Source: Hypomesus transpacificus (taxonomy: Eukaryota; Chordata; Actinopteri; Osmeriformes; Osmeridae). From it: 64,000 nt of DNA. The number at the start of each line of letters is the position of its first letter. Within the stretch, counting starts at the first letter, position 1. Made by a program: the position numbers and the translations under genes. Where the stretch lies: NCBI RefSeq assembly GCF_021917145.1, contig NC_061081.1, positions 9,838,576 through 9,902,575 of the forward strand, written 5' to 3'. This document shows positions 1-7,628 of this stretch, piece after piece. The notes under the pieces were generated by a model. That model had not been told where the DNA came from and searched no databases. It saw only the letters and a list, made by a program, of their open reading frames with translations.

Positions 1-3000
1 TTGTTGGAGCCTCTGAGGTAGTTGTTGGGGAATTTGTAGGTGCAAATGTGGTTGCAGTGGGAGAAGCTGTGGTTGTGGTTGGACCAGATGTGGTCGTTGT
101 GGGAGAAGCTCTTGTTGCTGTTGGATTCTCTGTAGTAGTTGTAGGGGTAGCTGTGGTTGTAGTTGGAGCAGCTGTGGTCGTAGTGGGAGAAGCTGTGCTT
201 GTAGTTGGAGCAGCTGTGGTCGTAGTGGGAGGAGCCGTTGTTGTTGGAGCCTCTGTTGTAATAGTAGGTGCAGCTGTGGTTATATTTGGAGCCTCTGTTG
301 TAGTTGTAGGTGAAGCTGTGGTTGTTGTTTGATCCTCTCTGGTAGTTGTAGGGGCAGCTGTGGTTGTTGTGGGAGAAGCTTTTGTAGCTGTAGGTGCCAC
401 TGTGGTTGTTTTTGGAGCCTCTGTGATAGTTGTAGGTGCAGCTGTTGTTGTAGTGGGAGCAGCTGTGGTTGTTATTGGATCCTCTGGTGTAATTGTCGGT
501 GCACCTTTGGTTGTAGTGAGAGAAGCGTTGGTAGTAGTGGGAGAAACTGTGGTTGTTGTTGGAGCTTCTGTTGTAGTTGTAGTTGCAGCTGTGGTTGTTG
601 TTTGATCCTCTGTGGTAGTTGTAGGGGCTGCTGTGGTTGTTGTGGGAGCAGCTGTTGTAGTTGTAGGTGCAGCTGTGGTTGTAGTGGGGGCACCTGTTGT
701 AGTTGTAGGTGCAGTTGTGGTTCTTGTCGGAGCCTCTGCTGCAGTTGTAGGTGTAGCTGTGGTCGCAGTGGGAGCAGCCGTTGTTTTACGAGCCTCTGTT
801 GTAGTTGTAGGTGCAGCTGTGGTCGAAGTGGGAGCAGCCGTTGTTGCTGTTGTTGGAATCTCTGTTGTAATTGTAGGTGCAGCTTTGGTTGTAGTGGGAG
901 CACCTGTTGTAGTTGTAGGTGCAGCTTTGGTTGTAGCGGTAGAACCTGTTGTAGTTGTAGGTGCAGCTGTTGTTGTAGGTAGAGCGTCTGTGGTAGTTGT
1001 TTGGGCGGCTGTTGTTGTAATGGGAGCAGTTGTGGTAGTTGTAGGTGCAGCTGTGGTCATAGTAGGAGCAGCTGTTGTTGTTGAAGCCTCTGTTGTAGTT
1101 GTTGGGTTAGCTGTGGTTGTATTGGGAGCAGCTCTGGTTGTTGTTGGAGCCTGTGTTGTAGTTGTAGCTGCAGCTGTGGTTGTTGTTTGATCCTCTGTGG
1201 TAGTTGTAGGGGCAGCTGTGATTGATGTGGGAGCAGCTGTAGTAGTCGTGGGAGAAGCTGTGGTTTTAGTGGGGGCACCTGTTGTAGTTGTAGGTGCAGC
1301 TGTGATTGTTGTTGGAGCCTCTGTGGTAGTTGTAGGTGTAGCTGTGGTCGCAGTGGGAGCAGCCGTTGTTATTGGAGCCTCTGTTGTAGTTGTAGGTGCA
1401 GCTGTGGTCATAATGGGAGCATACGTTGTTGTTGTTGGAGCCTCTGTTGTAGTTGTAGGTGCAGCTGTTGTTGTAGTGGGAGCAGCTGTGGTTGTTGTTG
1501 GATTCTCTGTTGTAGTTGTAGGTACAGCTGTTGTTGTAGTGTGAGCAGCTGTGGTTGTTGTTGGATCCTCTGGTGTAATTGTGGGTGCACCTTTGGTTGT
1601 AGTGAGAGAAGCGTTGGTAGTGGTGGGAGAAACTGTGGTTGTTGTTGGAGCCTCTGTTGTAGTTGTAGCTGCAGCTCTGGTTGTTGTTGAGTTAGCTGTG
1701 GTTGTTGTTGGAGCCTCTGTTGTAGTTGTAGTTGCAGCTGTGGTTGTTGTTTGATCCTCTGTGGTAGTTGTAGGGGCAGCTGTGGTTGTTGTGGGAGCAA
1801 CTGTTGTGGTTGTAGGTGCAGCTGTGGTTGTAGTGGGGTTACCTGTTGTAGTTGTAGGTGCAGTTGTGGTTCTTGTCGGAGCCTCTGCTGCAGTTGTAGG
1901 TGTAGCTGTGGTCTTAGTGGGAGCAGCCGTTGTTGTTGTTGGAGCCTCTGTTGTAGTTGTAAGTGCAGCTGTGGTTGTAGTCGGAGCAGACGTTGTTTTA
2001 CGAGCCTCTGTTGTAGTTGTAGGTGCAGCTGTGGTCGAAGTGGGAGAACCTGTTGTAGTTGTAGGTGCAGCTTTGGTTGTAGTGGGAGAACCTGTTGTAG
2101 TTGTAGGTGCAGCTGTTGTTGTAGGTAGAGCGTCTGTGGTAGTTGTTTGGGCGGCTGTGGTTGTAATGGGAGCAGCTGTGGTAGTTGTAGGTGCAGCTGT
2201 GGTCATAGTAGGAGCAGCTGTTGTTGTTGAAGCCTCTGTTGTAGTTGTTGGGTTAGCTGTGGTTGTATTGGGAGCAGCTGTGGTTGTTGTTGGAGCCTGT
2301 GTTGTAGTTGTAGCTGCAGCTGTGGTTGTTGTTTGATCCTCTGTGGTAGTTGTAGGGGCAGCTGTGGTTGATGTGGGAGCAGCTGTGGTAGTCGTGGGAG
2401 AAGCTGTGGTTTTAGTGGGGGCACCTGTTGTAGTTGTAGGTGCAGATGTGATTGTTGTTGGAGCCTCTCTGGTAGTTGTAGGTGTAGCTGTGGTCGCAGT
2501 GGGAGCAGCCGTTGTTATTGGAGCCTCTGTTATAGTTGTAGGTGCAGCTGTGGTTGCACTTTGAGGAGCCGTTGTTGTTGTTGGAGCCTCTGTTGTAGTT
2601 TTAGGTGCAGCTGTGGTTGCACTTTGAGGAGCCGTTGTTGTTGTTGGAGCCTCTGTTGTAGTTTTAGGTGCAGCTGTGGTTGTAGTGGGAGCACCCGTTG
2701 TAATTGTAGGTGCACCTTTGATGGTAGTGGGAGAAGCTGTGGTAGTAGAGGGAGAAACTGTGGTTGTTGTTGGAGCCTCTGTTGTAGTTTGAGCTGCAGC
2801 TGTTGTTGTAGTGGGAGCAGCTGTTGTTGTTTGGCCATCAGTTGTAGTTGTAGGCACAGATGTGGTTGTAGTGGGAGCAGCTGTGGTGGTTGTTGGATCC
2901 TCTGGTGTAATTGTAGGTGCACCTTTGGTTGTAGTGGGAGAAGCTGTGGTAGTAGAGGGAGAAACTGTGGTTGTCGTTGAAGCCTCTGGTGTAATTGTAG

Positions 3001-5446
3001 GTGCAACTGTGGTTGTTGTTTTATCCTCTGTGGTAGTTGTAGAGGGCGCTGTGGTTGCAGAGGGAGAAGCTGTGGTTGTAGTTTGAGCCTCTGTTGCTAT
3101 TATAGGTGCAGCTGATGTTTTGGTAGGAGTGGCTGTTGTTGATGGAGCCTCTGTTGTAGTTGTAAGTGCAGCTGTGGTCGTAGTGGGAGCAGCCGTTGTT
3201 GATGGAGCCGCTGTTGTAGTTGTAGGTGCAGCTGTTGTTGTTGGAGTATCTGTTGTAGTTGTAGGCACAGAGGTGGTTGTAGTGGGAGCAGCTGTGGTTG
3301 TTGTTGGATCCTCTGGTGTACTTGTAGGTGCACCTTTGGATGTAGTGGGAGAAGCTGTGGTAGTAGAGGGAGAAACTGTGGTTGTTGTAGGAGCCTCTGT
3401 TGTAGTTTTAGCTGCAGCTGTGGTTGTTGTTGGGTTAGCTGTCGTTGTACTGGGAGCAGCTGTTGCTATTATAGGTGCAGCTGATGTTTTAGTAGGAGTG
3501 GCTGTTGTTGATGGAGCCTCTGTTGTAGTTGTAAGTGCAACTGTGGTCGTAGTGGGAGCAGCCGTTGTTGTTGGAGCCTCTTTTGTAGTTGTAGGCACAG
3601 ATGTGGTTGTAGTGGGAGCAGCTGTGGTGGTTGTTGGATCCTCTGGTGTAATTGTAGGTGCACCTTTGGTGGTAGTGGGAGAAGCTGTGGTAGTAGAGGG
3701 AGAAACTGTGGTTGTCGTTGAAGCCTCTGATGTAATTGTAGGTGCACCTTTGGTCGTAGTGGGAGAAGCTGTGGTAGTAGAGGGAGAAGCTGTGGTTGTC
3801 GTTGGAGCCTCGGTTGTAGTTGTAGGTGCAACTGTGGTTGTTGTTTTATTCTCTGTGGTAGTTGTAGAGGGCGCTTTGGTTGCAGAGGGAGAAGCTGTGG
3901 TTGTAGTTGGAGCCTCTGGTGTACTTGTAGGTGCACCTTTGGATGTAGTGGGAGAAGCTGTGGTAGTAGAGGGAGAAACTGTGGTTGTTGTAGGAGCCTC
4001 TGTTGTAGTTTTAGCTGCAGCTGTGGTTGTTGTTGGGTTAGCTGTCGTTGTACTGGGAGCAGCTGTGGTTGTTGTTGGAGCCTCTGTTGTAGTTGTATGT
4101 GCAACTGTGGTTGTTGTTTGATCCTCTGTGGTAGTTGTAGAGGGCGCTGTGGTTGTAGAGGGAGAAGCTGTGGTTTTAGTTGGAGCCTCTGTTGCTATTA
4201 TAGGTGCAGCTGATGTTTTAGTAGGAGCGGCTGTTGTTGTCGGAGCCTCTGTTGTAGTTGTAAGTGCAGCTGTGGTCGTAGTGGGAGCAGCCGTTGTTGT
4301 TGGAGCCTCTGTTGTAGTTGTAGGTGCAGCTGTGGTTTTAGTGGGAGCACCTGTTGTAGTTGTAGGTGCAGCTGTGGTTGTTGTTAGAGCTTCTGTGATA
4401 GTTGTAGGTGGAGCTGTGGTTTTAGTAGGAGCAGCCGTTGTTGTTGTTGGAGCCTCTGTTGTATTTTTAGGTGCGGCTGTGGTTGTAGTGGGAGCACCTG
4501 TTTTAGTTGTAGATGCAGCTGTGGTTGTTCTTGGAGCCTCTGTGCTAGTTGTAGGTGCAGCTGTGGTTGTAGTGGGAGAAGCACTTGTTGCTGTTGGATT
4601 CTCTGTGGTAGTTGTAGGGGGCGCTGTTGTTGTAGGGGGAGAAGCTGTGGTTGTAGTTGGAGCCTCTTTTTTAGTTATAGGGGGAGCAGTGGTTGTAGTT
4701 GGAGCAGCTGTGGTTGTAGTGGGAGAATATGTGCTTGTAGTTGCAGTAGCTGTGGTTGTAGTGAGAGCATCCGTTGTTGTTGGAGACTCTGTTCTAGTTT
4801 TAGGTGCAGATGTGGTTGTAGTTGGAACAGCTTTAGTTGTAGTGGGAGCAGCCGTTGCTGTTGGAGCCTCTATTGTAGTTGTAAGTGCAGCTGTTGTCGT
4901 ATTGGGAGCAGCCGTTGTTGTTGAAGCCTCTGTAGTAGTTTTAGGTGCAGCTGTTGTTGTAGTGGGAGCAGCTGTTGTTGTTGGATCATCTGTTGTAGTT
5001 GTAGGCACAGAGGTGGTTGTAGTGGGAGCAGCTGTAGTTGTTGTTGGATCCTGTGGTGTAATTGTAGGTGCACCTTTGGTTGTAGTGGGAGCAGCTGTTG
5101 TAGTTGTAGGTGCAGCTGTGGTTGTTTCAGGGGCAGCTGTTGTTTTAGTGGGAGCAGCTGTGGTTATAGTGGGAGCAGCTGTTGTAGTTGTAGGTGCAGC
5201 TGTGGTTGTTGTTGGAGCCTTTGTTGTAGTTGTAGTTGCAGCTGTGTTTTTGGTTTGATCCTCTGTGGTAGTTGTAGGGGCAGCTGTGGTTGTAGTGGGA
5301 GCAGCTGTTGTAGTTGTAGGTGCAGCCGTGGTTGTTGTTGGAGCCTCTGTTGTAGTTGTAGATGCAATAGTAGCTGTGGAAGCTGCTGTTTGAGCCTGTG
5401 TGGTTGTTGTCATAACAGAAATCTTGAAAGGAAATAGAAGAGACAT
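1..5446 (-). CDS. Giant Thr/Pro-rich mucin exon, gene D (5' part, runs off window)
   Basis: This is the start of a mucin-type giant exon continuing past base 1. From the ATG at 5446-5444 the protein begins [19 protein letters not shown] and passes directly into TTTT-A/E-AP heptad-like repeats, with no in-frame stop to the window edge (about 1,815 codons). Such Pro/Thr/Ser tracts are scaffolds for O-linked glycans. The 5' end matches the starts of genes A and B almost base for base. The pyrimidine-rich stretch ending TTTCAAG just before ATTTCTGTT (AG at 5424-5423) could be a splice acceptor, in which case the exon starts at 5422 and the first ATG is intron sequence. An imperfect repeat of about 1.1 kb lies within 480-2560 (for example 1057-1278 against 2203-2424). 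No signal peptide is evident. The mucin-like nature is clear; the true start and the 3' structure are not visible. Confidence 0.75.
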   Translation of the reverse strand, partial: MSLLFPFKISVMTTTTQAQTAASTATIASTTTTEAPTTTTAAPTTTTAAPTTTTAAPTTTTEDQTKNTAATTTTTKAPTTTTAAPTTTTAAPTITTAAPTKTTAAPETTTAAPTTTTAAPTTTKGAPTITPQDPTTTTAAPTTTTSVPTTTTDDPTTTAAPTTTTAAPKTTTEASTTTAAPNTTTAALTTTIEAPTATAAPTTTKAVPTTTTSAPKTRTESPTTTDALTTTTATATTSTYSPTTTTAAPTTTTAPPITKKEAPTTTTASPPTTTAPPTTTTENPTATSASPTTTTAAPTTSTEAPRTTTAASTTKTGAPTTTTAAPKNTTEAPTTTTAAPTKTTAPPTTITEALTTTTAAPTTTTGAPTKTTAAPTTTTEAPTTTAAPTTTTAALTTTTEAPTTTAAPTKTSAAPIIATEAPTKTTASPSTTTAPSTTTTEDQTTTTVAHTTTTEAPTTTTAAPSTTTANPTTTTAAAKTTTEAPTTTTVSPSTTTASPTTSKGAPTSTPEAPTTTTASPSATKAPSTTTTENKTTTTVAPTTTTEAPTTTTASPSTTTASPTTTKGAPTITSEASTTTTVSPSTTTASPTTTKGAPTITPEDPTTTTAAPTTTTSVPTTTKEAPTTTAAPTTTTVALTTTTEAPSTTATPTKTSAAPIIATAAPSTTTANPTTTTAAAKTTTEAPTTTTVSPSTTTASPTTSKGAPTSTPEDPTTTTAAPTTTTSVPTTTTDTPTTTAAPTTTTAAPSTTAAPTTTTAALTTTTEAPSTTATPTKTSAAPIIATEAQTTTTASPSATTAPSTTTTEDKTTTTVAPTITPEASTTTTVSPSTTTASPTTTKGAPTITPEDPTTTTAAPTTTTSVPTTTTDGQTTTAAPTTTTAAAQTTTEAPTTTTVSPSTTTASPTTIKGAPTITTGAPTTTTAAPKTTTEAPTTTTAPQSATTAAPKTTTEAPTTTTAPQSATTAAPTTITEAPITTAAPTATTATPTTTREAPTTITSAPTTTTGAPTKTTASPTTTTAAPTSTTAAPTTTTEDQTTTTAAATTTTQAPTTTTAAPNTTTANPTTTTEASTTTAAPTMTTAAPTTTTAAPITTTAAQTTTTDALPTTTAAPTTTTGSPTTTKAAPTTTTGSPTSTTAAPTTTTEARKTTSAPTTTTAALTTTTEAPTTTTAAPTKTTATPTTAAEAPTRTTTAPTTTTGNPTTTTAAPTTTTVAPTTTTAAPTTTTEDQTTTTAATTTTTEAPTTTTANSTTTRAAATTTTEAPTTTTVSPTTTNASLTTTKGAPTITPEDPTTTTAAHTTTTAVPTTTTENPTTTTAAPTTTTAAPTTTTEAPTTTTYAPIMTTAAPTTTTEAPITTAAPTATTATPTTTTEAPTTITAAPTTTTGAPTKTTASPTTTTAAPTSITAAPTTTTEDQTTTTAAATTTTQAPTTTRAAPNTTTANPTTTTEASTTTAAPTMTTAAPTTTTTAPITTTAAQTTTTDALPTTTAAPTTTTGSTATTKAAPTTTTGAPTTTKAAPTITTEIPTTATTAAPTSTTAAPTTTTEARKTTAAPTATTATPTTAAEAPTRTTTAPTTTTGAPTTTTAAPTTTTAAPTTTTAAPTTTTEDQTTTTAATTTTTEAPTTTTVSPTTTNASLTTTKGAPTITPEDPITTTAAPTTTTAAPTTITEAPKTTTVAPTATKASPTTTTAAPTTTREDQTTTTASPTTTTEAPNITTAAPTITTEAPTTTAPPTTTTAAPTTSTASPTTTTAAPTTTTATPTTTTENPTATRASPTTTTSGPTTTTASPTATTFAPTNSPTTTSEAPT

Positions 5447-6418
5447 TGTTTTACACTGAATTCATTTGACTATAAAATTAATCAACAAATCCTTCCCGTG
5501 CGTATTTTCTGCTGTTTCGCTATAGCCACAACAAACTGCTGCTCTGACTTACGTCTTTATAGTTTAATTGCGTTCCCAATTGGGACTTATGTGAAAACAT
5601 AAATATTTATTTTTATACAAATTACAGTTGAGTTGACAAAATGTTGCAAACCTCTTCAATGACACTACTACTTTTAAAATAGTGACTTTTATTTTTTGTT
5701 TCATTTTTAAATGTGTATAACCGTTGCCATCAAGATACAACATGTTATGGGTAACCTTATAGTAGCTAATTGGGTTGCTACGTATTGACATTTTAATTAA
5801 AAACCCACTGGACCAGCCACCACCATTCAGCCTCTTTATACCTTCTTCTACAATCTCACACTTTTTACATCTCTTCACCTTCTTTGTTTGATGGCTTAGG
5901 TCTCCCAGATTGCCACCCACAAGCCATCTCGAGAAGGTACATGAACGTTACATTTTGTCTGAATGAATGCTGTTTTCTAGTTTAATAAAATAAATATTAA
6001 AGAAAATAATATGTGATAAATATTAATTAAGAAAGTTTATGTTGAGAAATTGAATATGCTAAATCATTATTAACGTTTTTTGACAAACATTTCAAACTTT
6101 TCAAAAAAGTTCATGCATCAAAAGCAAGTATAAATACATTATAAATATGAATAATGATAAAGATTATTTAAGAATATTAGCATTAGAGCAATTCTAATGT
6201 TTACCTTTGTGTATATAGAATTGTTCAATAACATATGTTCTTCATTTTTTTTCATGACAATCCATTTTTTATGTCCTACTTGTTTAATGTTTTGTAGCAT
6301 TGCATTTTTTATTTGGTTACACACATTTCTTTAGTTACAGGAATGTCTTTCAAAAGTACGTTATTTTCTTGTCCTAATTCATGAAAATTTTTTCATGTTT
6401 TTGCAATTCTGCAATTTG
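5447..6418. other. Intergenic spacer between genes A and D (duplicated in each unit)
   Basis: AT-rich spacer of about 1 kb upstream of gene D and downstream of gene A. It is homologous to 30740-31630 (upstream of A) and 59263-60210 (upstream of B), so it belongs to the duplicated unit. It holds a conserved TATAAAG on the minus strand and a GAC|GTAAGT donor-like site at 5552-5551. A minus-strand AATAAA at 6313-6308, about 370 nt past gene A's stop, could serve polyadenylation but is not kept in the other copies. A minus-strand open frame at 5564-5920 is partly conserved but shows no coding signature. No signal-peptide exon was found. Confidence 0.6.
5834..5840 (-). promoter_or_regulatory. Possible TATA box upstream of gene D
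   Basis: The minus strand reads GGTATAAAGAGGCTG, and the TATAAAG core is kept in the spacer copies upstream of gene A (31028-31034) and gene B (59592-59598). It lies about 390 bp upstream of the first ATG of gene D. The position fits a core promoter, but conservation may only reflect recent duplication, and no transcript start can be seen. Confidence 0.3.
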
Positions 6419-6427
6419 ATATGAAGA

Positions 6428-6619
6428 GTCAGATGGCTGAGCGGTGAGGGAGTCGGGCTAGAAATCAGAAGGTTGCCGGATCGATTCCCCGCCGTGTCAA
6501 ATGACGCTGTGTCCTTGGGCAAGGCACTTCACCCTACTTGCCTCGGGGGGAATGTCCCTGTACTTACTGTAAGTCGCTCTGGATAAGAGCGTCTGCTAAA
6601 TGACTAAATGTAAATGTAA
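6428..6619 (+). mobile_element. tRNA-derived SINE in the 3' flank of gene A
   Basis: Non-autonomous retroposon of about 192 bp. The head has Pol III-type promoter boxes: A box TGGCTGAGCGG and a B-box-like GGATCGATTCCC. The tail ends in CGCTCTGGATAAGAGCG, a six-bp stem with a GGATA loop like that recognised by L2-clade LINE reverse transcriptases, followed by CTAAATG / TAAATG repeats. It is flanked by a 9-bp target-site duplication ATATGAAGA (6419-6427 and 6620-6628). The matching flanks of genes B and C lack it, so it inserted after the units diverged, or those copies never carried it. Confidence 0.9.
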
Positions 6620-6681
6620 ATATGAAGAAAAGGGCCTGAAAAGTCTAAAAAGATCTACATCAAAATGAACAGAAAGTTGAT

Positions 6682-6884
6682 TCAAGTGATTGGTAGTAGA
6701 AAAGTGACCATATCTACAGGTCTGCTCCTTGCCATTGCACTGCTGGTGGTGAGTTCTGTGGCAGTTTGAGCTGTTTGTGTTGTTGTACTGGTACTTGCAG
6801 CTCTACTTGTGGTTGTAGATGCTACTGTGGAATTACTTGCCTCCACAGTTGTAGGAGTTACAGTACTGGAGGCAGTTGGTTCAG
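6682..6884 (-). CDS. Gene A last exon: Ser/Thr stalk and truncated hydrophobic tail
   Basis: Final exon of gene A, joined in phase 1 to the SEA exon at 7017-7162. The acceptor reads CCCACAATAG|CTGAACC. With the split Ala codon it encodes 67 residues: a Ser/Thr-rich stalk (AEPTASSTVTPTTV...), then MARSRPVDMVTFLLPIT and a TGA stop. In genes B and C the corresponding codon is TTA and the frame continues nine more residues (LIYFLYILM in B, LVNFLYILM in C) to a TAG. Those tails have a continuous hydrophobic C-terminus, like a GPI-attachment signal or short membrane anchor. Gene A keeps only about eight hydrophobic residues, so its product may be secreted rather than anchored. Exon identity is well supported; the anchoring role is inferred. 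Confidence 0.85.
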
Positions 6885-7016
6885 CTATTGTGGGAAAGAA
6901 GAAAAACATTGTGTCTTGCAAAACATTAAACTGTGTTCGAACACATTTTTTACATTTTTAGTTTTTTTAACATATATGAACATGATGGAATTATTTAGAT
7001 TATAATCATTACAAAC

Positions 7017-7162
7017 CTGCAACAATACTGCCAGTGATAACATTCAGGAAAACCAGGGATTCATTTAAAGCCGTTTTTAATGAGTCTTCTGCACTGGTGA
7101 TGTTTGGAACTGCACTCTCATTCTGGAATATTAAATTGGCTGTGACACCCACTGACCCAGGC
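7017..7162 (-). CDS. Gene A SEA-domain exon 3 (FWPGSVGV segment)
   Basis: Internal exon of 146 nt bounded by CTTTTCAG|GCC and GTTGCAG|GTTTGT; it enters in phase 2 and leaves in phase 1. With the split Trp it encodes WPGSVGVTANLIFQNES, then about 30 residues ending VITGSIVA. SEA domains (sperm protein, enterokinase, agrin) often break themselves at a G-S-V-V-V turn; this exon carries GSVGV in that place, followed by the expected alternating hydrophobic strand. N-linked sites NES and NIT are visible. It lies between 7475-7539 and the stalk exon 6682-6884. The SEA assignment is confident; whether cleavage occurs with Gly in place of Val is open. Confidence 0.88.
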
Positions 7163-7239
7163 CTGAAAAGTAGAGATTCATAAATGGATTGTTAATCCTC
7201 AAGCAATAGAGCATGAATACATTGAAAGAGCCAACTAAA

Positions 7240-7436
7240 ACATTTAAATTACATGTAGTTATTTAGCAAACACTCTTATCCAGAGCAACTTACAGTAAGT
7301 ACAGGGACATTCTCCCTGAGGCAAGTAGGGTGAAGTGCCTTGCCCAATGACACAACATCATTTGGCACGGTCGGGAATCAAACTGGTAACCCCCCTCATA
7401 AATAGCCCAACTCCCTAACCGCTCAGCCATCTGACC
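7240..7436 (-). mobile_element. Reverse-oriented SINE in a gene A intron
   Basis: The same tRNA-derived SINE family in reverse orientation and more diverged: the tail reads CACTCTTATCCAGAGC on the plus strand and the head ends CCGCTCAGCCATCTGAC. It sits inside the intron between SEA exons 2 and 3 of gene A. That intron is 312 bp here but 106 bp in genes B and C, and the difference matches the element plus its duplication. Boundaries are approximate because no clean target-site duplication could be read. Confidence 0.82.
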
Positions 7437-7474
7437 CCCCTATAAACCTAAATCTATTGTCACGGATCACTTAC

Positions 7475-7539
7475 CAAAATCCAAGAATTATGCATCTCAG
7501 GAAAGTGAAAGGGTACCGCTTCCTGTATCCCCGATTCAG
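7475..7539 (-). CDS. Gene A SEA-domain exon 2
   Basis: Small 65-nt exon between TTTTCCAG|CTGAATC and TTTTG|GTAAGT. It enters in phase 0 and leaves in phase 2. It encodes LNRGYRKRYPFTFLRCIILGF, with the last two bases completing Trp in the next exon. It continues the SEA fold after the giant exon's NVTAE and leads into the WPGSVGV strand. The same 65-nt exon with identical phases occurs at 32246-32310 and 60864-60928, differing by single substitutions (Leu to Ile at CIIIGF). Confidence 0.88.
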
Positions 7540-7628
7540 CTGGAAAATATGATAAAAAATTATTGAAAAAATCAATGTCAAATGACTTTCCTATTGAATT
7601 GAAATGACGGATTTTAGATGAGAATTAC

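Noticed and set aside
6428-6500. Possible functional tRNA gene (TGGCTGAGCGG A box and B box)
   Set aside because: The acceptor stem and anticodon arm are not intact, and the sequence continues into a SINE tail with a target-site duplication.
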